From positions 1 through 5,759 of the forward strand of contig DATAZV010000420.1 of the NCBI GenBank assembly GCA_036271855.1: a stretch of DNA of 5,759 nt, in the 5' to 3' direction. The notes beneath the pieces were generated by a model, which was given only the letters and a program-made list of their open reading frames with translations, was not told the DNA's origin and searched no databases. Made by a program: the position numbers and the translations under genes. Each line of letters opens with the position of its first letter. Position 1 is the first letter of the stretch. The stretch comes from JAQGMJ01 sp036271855. GTDB lineage: Bacteria; Pseudomonadota; Gammaproteobacteria; Burkholderiales; JAEUOS01. Positions 1-5,082 of this stretch are shown piece after piece.

Positions 1-221
1 TCGTCCCAGTAGGCGTAGGAGCGGGCGATGCTGCGGTAGCTGGGCTCGTCGGCTGCGCGCAGATTGGCCAGGGTTTCGTCGGAAAGCACGATGCCGAAGC
101 CGAAGGTGTCGGTCGGCGCATTGCGCTCGATCACGCGGATCGCCGCCGTCGGGTACGACTTCTTGATCAGGATGGCGGCGTACAGGCCGGCCGGGCCACC
201 GCCGAGGATTTCGACGCGCAT
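1..221 (-). CDS. FAD-dependent aryl-CoA monooxygenase, N-terminal part (salicylyl-CoA 5-hydroxylase / 2-aminobenzoyl-CoA monooxygenase type), cut by window edge
   Basis: Read on the minus strand, 73 codons stay open from ATG at 221 to the window edge, so this is only the N-terminus of a longer protein. It opens MRVEILGGGPAGLYAA, a dinucleotide-binding motif with GGGPAG at residues 7-12. The acidic residue closing the second strand is Glu32 (RVIER). The stretch DTFGFGIVLSDETL (38-51), followed by an AADEPSY segment and YAYWDD, matches from memory the start of the bifunctional salicylyl-CoA 5-hydroxylase / 2-aminobenzoyl-CoA monooxygenase-reductases. Those enzymes hydroxylate, and in the anthranilate case also reduce, a CoA-activated aromatic acid in the cytoplasm using FAD and NAD(P)H. 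The substrate cannot be decided from 73 residues. The start at 221 has a GGAGA ribosome-binding site (227-231) 5 nt upstream. An in-frame ATG at 233 is possible but would add only META. The gene diverges from the Rid-like gene. Confidence 0.82.
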   Translation of the reverse strand, partial: MRVEILGGGPAGLYAAILIKKSYPTAAIRVIERNAPTDTFGFGIVLSDETLANLRAADEPSYRSIARSYAYWD

Positions 222-249
222 TGCAGTCTCCATCAGACTTCCCTATAAT
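221..249 (+). promoter_or_regulatory. Candidate sigma-70 promoter for the Rid-like gene
   Basis: A consensus -10 hexamer TATAAT sits at 244-249. Seventeen bases upstream is TTGCAG (221-226), a weak -35 sharing only TTG with consensus. The start point would fall near base 256, inside the inverted repeat, leaving a leader of about 80 nt before the ATG at 339. The -35 overlaps the start codon of the divergent monooxygenase gene. A matching promoter for the minus strand must lie in the same AT-rich block, but I cannot pick clear hexamers for it. Confidence 0.55.
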
Positions 250-270
250 TACTTTAAGTCTAAAGTAATT
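247..270. promoter_or_regulatory. Perfect inverted repeat, probable MarR-type repressor operator
   Basis: AATTACTTTA (247-256) and TAAAGTAATT (261-270) are exact reverse complements separated by AGTC. The site is AT-rich in GC-rich surroundings and lies between two divergent genes. It overlaps the last three bases of the TATAAT at 244-249, so a bound dimer would block RNA polymerase. Aromatic-CoA degradation loci are commonly controlled by MarR-family repressors that bind such palindromes and release on an aryl-CoA ligand. The MarR assignment is inference, as no regulator gene is in the window. Confidence 0.72.
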
Positions 271-272
271 TG

Positions 273-314
273 ACCCCGAAGCGCAACCGCCTGGCCAATT
301 TTTTTGCTTGGGGT
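273..314 (+). repeat. Possible leader hairpin upstream of the Rid-like gene
   Basis: ACCCC-G-AAGC (273-282) can pair with GCTT-GGGG-T (306-314), giving nine pairs with one bulged G and a loop of 23 nt. The loop contains a run of seven T (299-305). The long loop makes this a modest structure, and it ends 10 nt before the ribosome-binding site at 325-329. It may be chance. Confidence 0.25.
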
Positions 315-338
315 GCGCCGGTTTGGAGACCGAACGCC

Positions 339-752
339 ATGCAAATCCTGCAACCCCCGGGCTGGGCCAAGCCGCGCGGCTTTTCCAACGGCATCGCCGC
401 CCGCGGCACCGCCATTTATGTCGCCGGCCAGGTCGGCTGGGACCCGCGCAGTCCCACGCCGGATGGCCGCTGTGCCTGGCCTTCCCTGGAGTTCGCCGGC
501 CAGGCCCGCCAGGCCCTGCAGAACATTGTCGAGGTGCTGGCCGAGGCCGGCGCCAAGCCGGAGCACCTGGTGCGCCTGACCTGGTATGTGCTCAATCGCG
601 ATGAATACGTGGCTGCCTGGCCGGCCATCGGCGCGGCCTACCGCGACATCGTCGGGCGCCATTTCCCGGCGATGGCCGCAGTCGGCGTCACCGCCCTGGT
701 CGAGCCGGAGGCGCGCGTTGAAATCGAGGCCACCGCGGTGATTCCGGACTGA
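339..752 (+). CDS. Rid (YjgF/YER057c/UK114) family protein lacking the RidA catalytic arginine
   Basis: A 137-residue protein, typical of the Rid family, which forms cytoplasmic trimers with ligand sites between subunits. Family marks are GFSNGIAARGTAIYVAGQVGWD (14-35), the helix with QARQALQNIVEVLAEAG (55-71), LVRLTWYV (78-85) and the C-terminal VEIEATAV (127-134). In RidA proper, the arginine of the PARS motif (E. coli Arg105) binds the substrate carboxylate and is needed for hydrolysing imines and enamines. The aligned motif here is FPAMAAVGV with Met112, so it belongs to a non-RidA Rid subgroup and general imine deaminase activity is unlikely. The ATG at 339 has GGAGA at 325-329. A longer reading from 270 would add 23 unrelated residues and no visible ribosome-binding site. 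The divergent monooxygenase neighbour and shared operator suggest a role in the same aryl-CoA pathway. Exact reaction unknown. Confidence 0.88.
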   Translation: MQILQPPGWAKPRGFSNGIAARGTAIYVAGQVGWDPRSPTPDGRCAWPSLEFAGQARQALQNIVEVLAEAGAKPEHLVRLTWYVLNRDEYVAAWPAIGAAYRDIVGRHFPAMAAVGVTALVEPEARVEIEATAVIPD

Positions 753-781
753 GGCTGGCACCGGCGCCAATCCGAGCACGG

Positions 782-799
782 GTGCGCGGTGGCGCGCAC
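782..799 (+). terminator. GC-rich hairpin after the Rid-like gene, weak terminator candidate
   Basis: GTGCGC (782-787) pairs perfectly with GCGCAC (794-799) around the loop GGTGGC, 30 bases after the Rid-like stop codon. No T-run follows, so it is not a classic intrinsic terminator. It could end or slow transcription, or be a chance product of high GC. Confidence 0.3.
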
Positions 800-809
800 G
801 TGTGGCAGC

Positions 810-815
810 TATAAT
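810..815 (+). promoter_or_regulatory. Candidate -10 element for gcdH
   Basis: A consensus TATAAT lies 35 bases before the gcdH start codon. No convincing -35 is found 16-18 bases upstream, where the DNA is the GC-rich hairpin, and there is no extended -10 TG. If real, the promoter probably needs an activator. GGTT-accc-AACC (821-832) just downstream could be part of a regulator site, but it is short. Confidence 0.38.
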
Positions 816-850
816 TTCAGGGTTACCCAACCGTGTTTTAGGATTTGCTC

Positions 851-2038
851 ATGTCTTCCAGTCAAAAAGCCGCTTTCAAATGGGACGATCCCCTGTTGCT
901 CGACGAGCAATTGACCGAGGACGAGCGCATGGTGCGCGACGCTGCGCACGACTACTGCCAGAGCCGGCTGGAGCCGCGCGTGCTGGAGGCGTTTCGGCAT
1001 GAGAAGACCGATCCCGCCATCTTCCGCGAAATGGGCGAGATCGGCTTGTTGGGGCCGACCATTCCCGCCGAGTACGGCGGCCCGGGCCTGAACTACGTCG
1101 CCTACGGCCTGATCGCGCGTGAGGTCGAGCGCGTCGACTCCGGCTACCGCTCGATGATGAGCGTGCAGTCGTCGCTGGTGATGGTGCCGATTTTTGAATT
1201 CGGCAGCGAGATGCAAAAGCAGAAGTACCTGCCGAAACTCGCCACCGGCGAATGGATCGGCTGCTTCGGCCTGACCGAGCCGAACCACGGCTCCGACCCC
1301 GGCTCCATGGTCACCCGCGCCAAGAGCGTGCCCGGCGGCTTTTCGCTGAGTGGCGCGAAGATGTGGATTTCCAACTCGCCGATCGCCGACGTGTTCCTGG
1401 TGTGGGCGAAGAACGATGCCGGGCGCATCCGCGGCTACCTGCTGGAAAAAGGCATGAAGGGCCTCTCCGCTCCGCCGATCCACGGCAAGGTGGGCCTGCG
1501 CGCCTCCATCACGGGCGAGATCGTGATGGACGAGGTGTTCGTCCCCGCCGAGAACGAGTTCCCCGAAGTCGAAGGCCTGAAGGGTCCGTTCACCTGCCTG
1601 AACTCCGCGCGCTACGGCATCGCCTGGGGCGCTTTAGGGGCCGCCGAGTCGTGCTGGCACCGCGCGCGCCAGTACACCATGGACCGCAAGCAGTTCGGCC
1701 GGCCGCTGGCCGCCAACCAGCTGGTGCAAAAAAAGCTCGCCGACATGCAGACCGAAATCTGCCTGGGCCTGCAAGGCGTGCTGCGTTTGGGAAGGATGAA
1801 GGACGAAGGCATCGCCGCGCCGGAAATCACCTCCATCATGAAGCGCAACTCCTGCGGCAAGTCGCTCGACATCGCCCGCGTCGCCCGCGACATGCTGGGC
1901 GGCAACGGCATCTCGGACGAATTCGGGGTGATCCGCCACATGGTCAATCTTGAGGTGGTCAACACCTACGAGGGCACCCACGACATCCACGCCCTGATCC
2001 TCGGGCGCGCGCAAACCGGCATCCAGGCTTTTCAATAG
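851..2038 (+). CDS. gcdH: Glutaryl-CoA dehydrogenase
   Basis: A 395-residue cytoplasmic FAD enzyme of the acyl-CoA dehydrogenase superfamily. It oxidises and decarboxylates glutaryl-CoA to crotonyl-CoA and CO2 and passes electrons to ETF. It is full length and collinear with the mitochondrial and bacterial enzymes. SGYRSMMSVQSSLVM (97-111) holds Arg100, equivalent to the human Arg94 that binds the substrate's distal carboxylate. FGLTEPNHGSDPGSM (139-153) and WISNSP (172-177) form the flavin region. RQYTMDRKQFG (273-283) and DMLGGNGISDE (347-357) are C-terminal domain signatures. The catalytic base is Glu374 in NTYEGTHDIHALILGRA. These features separate it from other acyl-CoA dehydrogenases. 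The ATG at 851 has AGGA at 840-843; an in-frame TTG at 845 is less likely. GcdH serves lysine, tryptophan and benzoyl-CoA-type degradation, and the aryl-CoA monooxygenase locus just upstream fits the last role. Confidence 0.97.
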   Translation: MSSSQKAAFKWDDPLLLDEQLTEDERMVRDAAHDYCQSRLEPRVLEAFRHEKTDPAIFREMGEIGLLGPTIPAEYGGPGLNYVAYGLIAREVERVDSGYRSMMSVQSSLVMVPIFEFGSEMQKQKYLPKLATGEWIGCFGLTEPNHGSDPGSMVTRAKSVPGGFSLSGAKMWISNSPIADVFLVWAKNDAGRIRGYLLEKGMKGLSAPPIHGKVGLRASITGEIVMDEVFVPAENEFPEVEGLKGPFTCLNSARYGIAWGALGAAESCWHRARQYTMDRKQFGRPLAANQLVQKKLADMQTEICLGLQGVLRLGRMKDEGIAAPEITSIMKRNSCGKSLDIARVARDMLGGNGISDEFGVIRHMVNLEVVNTYEGTHDIHALILGRAQTGIQAFQ

Positions 2039-2062
2039 TGCGGGCCGCCCCGGTGCTGCGGT

Positions 2063-2086
2063 CCGGCGGCGCTTAAGGGCCGCCGG
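2063..2086 (+). repeat. Strong hairpin between gcdH and the kinase-like gene, covering its ribosome-binding site
   Basis: CCGGCGGC (2063-2070) and GCCGCCGG (2079-2086) form a perfect 8-bp GC stem with loop GCTTAAGG. It begins 24 bases after the gcdH stop. Three bases separate its end from the GTG start of the next gene, and its loop and 3' arm contain the only ribosome-binding-like sequence, AAGGG (2075-2079). There is no T-run. It could be a weak terminator or attenuator for gcdH, or could limit translation of the kinase-like gene. Confidence 0.55.
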
Positions 2087-2089
2087 CGC

Positions 2090-3484
2090 GTGCAAGAACC
2101 CCGGCAAAACGGGCAGCCGCCGGCCGCGGACCTCGCCGAACAGGTGTTCCGCGAGCAGGTGCGCCTGGCGTTCGAGCTGCTGCCGCTGGCGATCGCCGCC
2201 AATCTCGCGCTTACCCTGGCGGTGTTCGCGGTGCTGGCGCGGGAGGTGCCGCTCACGGCTTTAAGCGTCTGGACCCTGGCCATGCTGGCGCTGATCGGCA
2301 TGCGCGCCGCCGCCCTGCTGCATTTCCGCCGCACCGAACCCGACAAGCGCGACTACCGCCGCTATGTGCTGTGGTACTTCCTGCCCTATGCGCTCACCGG
2401 CCTGGGCTGGAGCGTGCTGGCCACCTTCATCGTCCCGGCCGACAACGAAATCTACGCCGTGCTGGCGATGTGCGCCATCTACGGCCTGGCCGCGGGCAGC
2501 ATGACCTTTCTCGGCCACATGCGTGATCTGTACGGCGCCTATCTGCTGGTGACCATGCTGCCGGCGGCCGCCAAATGGCTGGCGCTGTGGTGGCAGTTCG
2601 GCGGCAGCTTTCGCCTGGTGATGGGCGTCACCACCCTGGTATTCGTCGGCCTGCTGTACAGCGCCGCGCATCAACTGAGCCGGCTGGTGGCCGGTGCGGT
2701 GCACGCGCGGCTGGAAAAGGAAACCCTGGCGCGCCGCCTGCAGGAGCTGGTCGCCACGGTCGAGCGTGCCAACCAGGCGAAAAGCGATTTCATCGCCCGC
2801 ATGAGCCGGCAGGTGCATGCGCCGACGGCGGCGATCGTCGGCCAGGCGCAGGAACTGCTCGATGACGAGCGCAGCGAAGGCCGTCACGCCCTGCTGCGCG
2901 ACCTGCAAACCGACGCGCAATCCCTGCTGGCGATCCTGGGCGACGTGCGCGACTACACCAGCCTGGAAGCCGGCCAATTGCAGATCGAGCGTGTCGAGTT
3001 CGACCTGCGCGAGTCGCTCGCCCGCAGCGCTGCCGCCGGCGAGACCCTGGCCGGCGCGCGCGGGCTGGCCTTCTCCTGTGGCATCGCCGCCGGCGTGCCG
3101 GACCGGGTGATGGGCGACCCGCGGCGGCTGGAGCAGATTCTCGCCAACCTGCTTTCCAACGCCGCCCGCTTCACCGACGCCGGCAGCATCAGCCTGGAAG
3201 TCAAGCAGGTCAGCGCCGAGGGCACGCGCCACACCCTGGCCTTCGCGGTGCGCGACAGCGGCGTCGGCATCCCGGCGCAGCGCCTGGGCGAAATCTTCCA
3301 GGCTTTCGGCCATGGTGAAGGCGGCGCCGCGCAACGCGCGGGCGGCAGCGGCCTGGGCTTGGCGATCTGCCGCCGCTTGGCCGGCCTGATGCAGGGCGCG
3401 CTGGCGGTGGAGAGCGAACCGGGGCGCGGCAGCGTCTTCACCCTGATGCTGGCGCTCACCGCCGTCGATCGCGGCGCCGATTAA
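2090..3484 (+). CDS. Membrane histidine-kinase-like protein without the phospho-acceptor histidine
   Basis: 464 residues with about six membrane helices (roughly 28-50, 55-77, 92-114, 119-141, 146-168, 173-193). There is no large external sensor domain, so any signal is probably sensed in or near the inner membrane. A charged linker (205-232) leads to a dimerisation region, where FIARMSRQVHAPTAAIVG (234-251) aligns with the usual H-box FLANMSHEIRTPLNAIIG. Arg240 replaces the histidine and Gln241 the glutamate; His243 lies three residues on. The ATPase domain looks intact: N-box GDPRRLEQILANLLSNAARF (342-361), DSGVGI (389-394), IFQAF (402-406) and GSGLGLAI (419-426). No receiver domain or response regulator is present. 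Start: GTG at 2090 with weak AAGGG at 2075-2079; GTG at 2144 is an alternative. It follows gcdH by 51 bases and may be co-transcribed. A regulatory pseudokinase or ATP-sensing scaffold seems more likely than a normal kinase. Confidence 0.85.
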   Translation: MQEPRQNGQPPAADLAEQVFREQVRLAFELLPLAIAANLALTLAVFAVLAREVPLTALSVWTLAMLALIGMRAAALLHFRRTEPDKRDYRRYVLWYFLPYALTGLGWSVLATFIVPADNEIYAVLAMCAIYGLAAGSMTFLGHMRDLYGAYLLVTMLPAAAKWLALWWQFGGSFRLVMGVTTLVFVGLLYSAAHQLSRLVAGAVHARLEKETLARRLQELVATVERANQAKSDFIARMSRQVHAPTAAIVGQAQELLDDERSEGRHALLRDLQTDAQSLLAILGDVRDYTSLEAGQLQIERVEFDLRESLARSAAAGETLAGARGLAFSCGIAAGVPDRVMGDPRRLEQILANLLSNAARFTDAGSISLEVKQVSAEGTRHTLAFAVRDSGVGIPAQRLGEIFQAFGHGEGGAAQRAGGSGLGLAICRRLAGLMQGALAVESEPGRGSVFTLMLALTAVDRGAD

Positions 3485-3487
3485 AGG

Positions 3488-3518
3488 CTGTATTTACAGT
3501 CTCACCGCGCGACCGCGG
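3488..3518. repeat. Two short inverted repeats after the kinase-like gene
   Basis: CTGTA-tt-TACAG (3488-3499) lies 3 bases after the stop codon and has too short a spacer for an RNA hairpin, so it could only be a DNA site. CCGCG-CGAC-CGCGG (3505-3518) can form a 5-bp hairpin. Neither has a following T-run. They may mark the end of the upstream transcript or be chance. Confidence 0.25.
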
Positions 3519-3529
3519 GTGGGTGGGGC

Positions 3530-3538
3530 TGGTACAAT
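3530..3538 (+). promoter_or_regulatory. Extended -10 promoter for rhlE
   Basis: TGG-TACAAT is an extended -10 (TGn plus a 5/6 match to TATAAT). No -35 is visible at 16-18 bp, which extended -10 promoters tolerate. TTTACA at 3493-3498 resembles a -35 but is 34 bases away and cannot pair with it. The start point would be near 3545, giving a leader of about 120 nt before the rhlE start. Confidence 0.5.
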
Positions 3539-3616
3539 GCGTGCATGCGGTGATTGTTCCAGTCCCCACGCCGCTGTCATTCCGACCCCCGCAGCAACCC
3601 TCCTCAGCTCGCGACT

Positions 3617-3650
3617 GGCGCCCCTTTGATCCGGGGTGACGGGCCGGATT
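3617..3650 (+). promoter_or_regulatory. rhlE leader with two mutually exclusive hairpins
   Basis: Stem A pairs CCCC (3621-3624) with GGGG (3633-3636), extended by a G-U and a C-G pair. Stem B pairs ATCCGG (3629-3634) with CCGGAT (3644-3649). Both use bases 3633-3634, so only one can form at a time. Stem B ends 16 bases before the start codon, near a poor ribosome-binding site (TAAAG, 3656-3660). A long leader is common for cold-shock and RNA-helicase genes, which makes structure-based control plausible, but it is unproven. Confidence 0.35.
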
Positions 3651-3665
3651 TATCTAAAGTTCCTC

Positions 3666-5057
3666 ATGCCTTTTTCCAATCTCGGCCTGTCCGAGCCGCT
3701 GCTTCGTGCTGTTGCCGAGCAGGGTTATACCCAGCCCACCCCGATCCAGTCCCAGGCGATTCCCGCCGTCCTGGCCGGCGGCGACCTGCTCGCCGGCGCG
3801 CAAACCGGCACCGGCAAGACCGCCGGCTTCACCCTGCCTATCCTGCAGCGCCTCTCCGAATCCAAGGCGCCGGTCAATCCCTTCGGCAGCCGCCCGGTGC
3901 GCGCCCTCATCCTCACCCCCACGCGCGAACTCGCGGCGCAGGTCGAGGAAAGCGTGCGCACCTACGGCAAGCACTTGAAGCTCACCTCCACCGTGATCTT
4001 CGGCGGCGTCGGCATCAACCCGCAAATCTCGATCCTGAAAAAAGGCGTCGACATTCTCGTCGCTACCCCGGGCCGCCTGCTCGACCTGCACCAGCAGCGC
4101 GCCGTCAATTTCGACAAGGTCGAAATCCTGGTGCTCGATGAAGCCGACCGCATGCTCGACATGGGCTTCATCCACGACATCAAGCGCATCCTCAAGGTGC
4201 TGCCCAAGCAACGGCAGAACCTGCTGTTCTCCGCCACCTTCTCCGAAGAAATCAAGGACCTCGCCGACGGCCTCTTGAACAAGCCGGCGATGATCGAAGT
4301 GGCGCGGCGCAACTCCACGGTGGAGGTGATCCAGCAAAAGATGCATCCGGTAGACCGCGACAAGAAAAGCGCGCTGCTCATCCATCTGATTAAAGAGCAC
4401 AACTGGTTCCAGGTGCTGGTGTTCACCCGCACCAAGCACGGCGCCAACCGCCTGGCCGAACACCTCAACCACGCCGGCATCTCGGCGATGGCGATCCACG
4501 GCAACAAGAGCCAGGGCGCACGCACCCGCGCCCTATCCGAATTCAAGACCTCCGACCTGCAGGTGCTGGTGGCCACCGACATCGCCGCCCGCGGCATCGA
4601 CATCGAAGAGCTGCCGCACGTCGTCAACTACGACCTGCCCAACGTGCCCGAAGACTACGTGCACCGCATCGGCCGCACCGGCCGCGCCGGCGCCACCGGC
4701 GAAGCGATCTCGCTGGTCTGCGTCGACGAAAAAGACTTCCTGCGCGATATCGAGCGCCTGATCAAGCGCGAGATCCCGCGCGTGGTGGTGCCCGGCTTCG
4801 AGCCCGACCCGCATGCCCGCCCCGAGCCGATTCCGATGGGCCGCGGCCAGGGCCGCCCGAGTGGTGGCGGCGGCGGCCGAGGCCAGCAGCGCCATGGCGG
4901 CGGTGGCGGCCGCTCCGGCCAGGGCCAGGGCCAGGCCAAGCAGCCGGCCCGCCAGGCCACTTCTGGCCGCAGCGGCGCCCCCGCGCCGCGTCCCGCCGGC
5001 AAGGCCTCGCCGCGTCCGGCGGCGCCTTTGCATCGCACCGGCGGGCGCGGGCGCTAA
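3666..5057 (+). CDS. rhlE: DEAD-box ATP-dependent RNA helicase RhlE
   Basis: A 463-residue cytoplasmic RNA helicase with every core motif in order. These are the Q motif (Phe3 to Gln28, in YTQPTPIQ), I AQTGTGKT (45-52), Ia PTRELA (85-90), GG (113-114), Ib TPGR (134-137), II DEAD (158-161), III SAT (189-191), IV LVFTRT (251-256), V ATDIAARGIDI (303-313) and VI HRIGRTGR (333-340). The opening PFSNLGLSEPLLRAVAEQGY and DRMLDMGF after the DEAD box are typical of RhlE rather than DbpA, SrmB or CsdA. RhlE unwinds short RNA duplexes in ribosome maturation and, with RNase E, RNA decay. Residues 392-463 form a disordered basic tail rich in Gly, Gln, Arg and Pro that probably binds RNA. The ATG at 3666 fits the family start; GTG at 3636 would add ten unrelated residues. 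The ribosome-binding site is weak. The gene converges on the next one with 25 bases between stops. Confidence 0.96.
   Translation: MPFSNLGLSEPLLRAVAEQGYTQPTPIQSQAIPAVLAGGDLLAGAQTGTGKTAGFTLPILQRLSESKAPVNPFGSRPVRALILTPTRELAAQVEESVRTYGKHLKLTSTVIFGGVGINPQISILKKGVDILVATPGRLLDLHQQRAVNFDKVEILVLDEADRMLDMGFIHDIKRILKVLPKQRQNLLFSATFSEEIKDLADGLLNKPAMIEVARRNSTVEVIQQKMHPVDRDKKSALLIHLIKEHNWFQVLVFTRTKHGANRLAEHLNHAGISAMAIHGNKSQGARTRALSEFKTSDLQVLVATDIAARGIDIEELPHVVNYDLPNVPEDYVHRIGRTGRAGATGEAISLVCVDEKDFLRDIERLIKREIPRVVVPGFEPDPHARPEPIPMGRGQGRPSGGGGGRGQQRHGGGGGRSGQGQGQAKQPARQATSGRSGAPAPRPAGKASPRPAAPLHRTGGRGR
4839..5054 (+). repeat. Low-complexity coding segment: Gly/Gln/Arg/Pro tail of RhlE
   Basis: The last 72 codons of rhlE are biased to GGC, CAG and CGC, with poly-Gly runs at residues 400-404 and 411-415 and a GQGQGQ repeat near 418-423. 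They then turn Ala/Pro/Arg-rich and end RTGGRGR. Tails of this kind vary in length between close relatives because such DNA slips easily. Frame is kept to the TAA at 5055. Confidence 0.75.
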
Positions 5058-5082
5058 GTCGCTTCGCGGTGGCCTGCGATGC

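Noticed and set aside
249..830. Minus-strand open frame (193 codons) covering the Rid-like gene and the operator
   Set aside because: Its product is low complexity (Ala/Gly/Arg), and it would run through the palindrome and promoter. The plus-strand Rid motifs are clear.
809..1483. Minus-strand open frame opposite gcdH
   Set aside because: GcdH is near-identical in layout to known enzymes across the whole region; the antisense frame is compositional.
2261..3334. Long minus-strand open frame (357 codons) opposite the kinase-like gene
   Set aside because: It lies fully inside a gene with clear kinase motifs. Its product is Gln/Ala/Gly/His-rich with no recognisable domain, as expected from the complement of GC-biased codons.
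3493..3498. TTTACA as the -35 of the rhlE promoter
   Set aside because: It is 34 bases from the TACAAT -10, twice the usual spacing, and no -10 lies at 16-18 bases.
3488..3499. CTGTATTTACAG as a LexA (SOS) box
   Set aside because: The gammaproteobacterial box needs CTGT-N8-ACAG. Here the spacing is N4, and the neighbouring genes are not SOS genes.
3654..4499. Minus-strand open frame (281 codons) opposite rhlE
   Set aside because: It overlaps conserved helicase motifs on the other strand and has no domain or ribosome-binding site; an antisense shadow.
5058..5082. Bidirectional terminator between rhlE and the convergent gene
   Set aside because: The 25-base gap has no convincing stem and no T-run on either strand. 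Termination may occur inside the opposing gene or be Rho-dependent.
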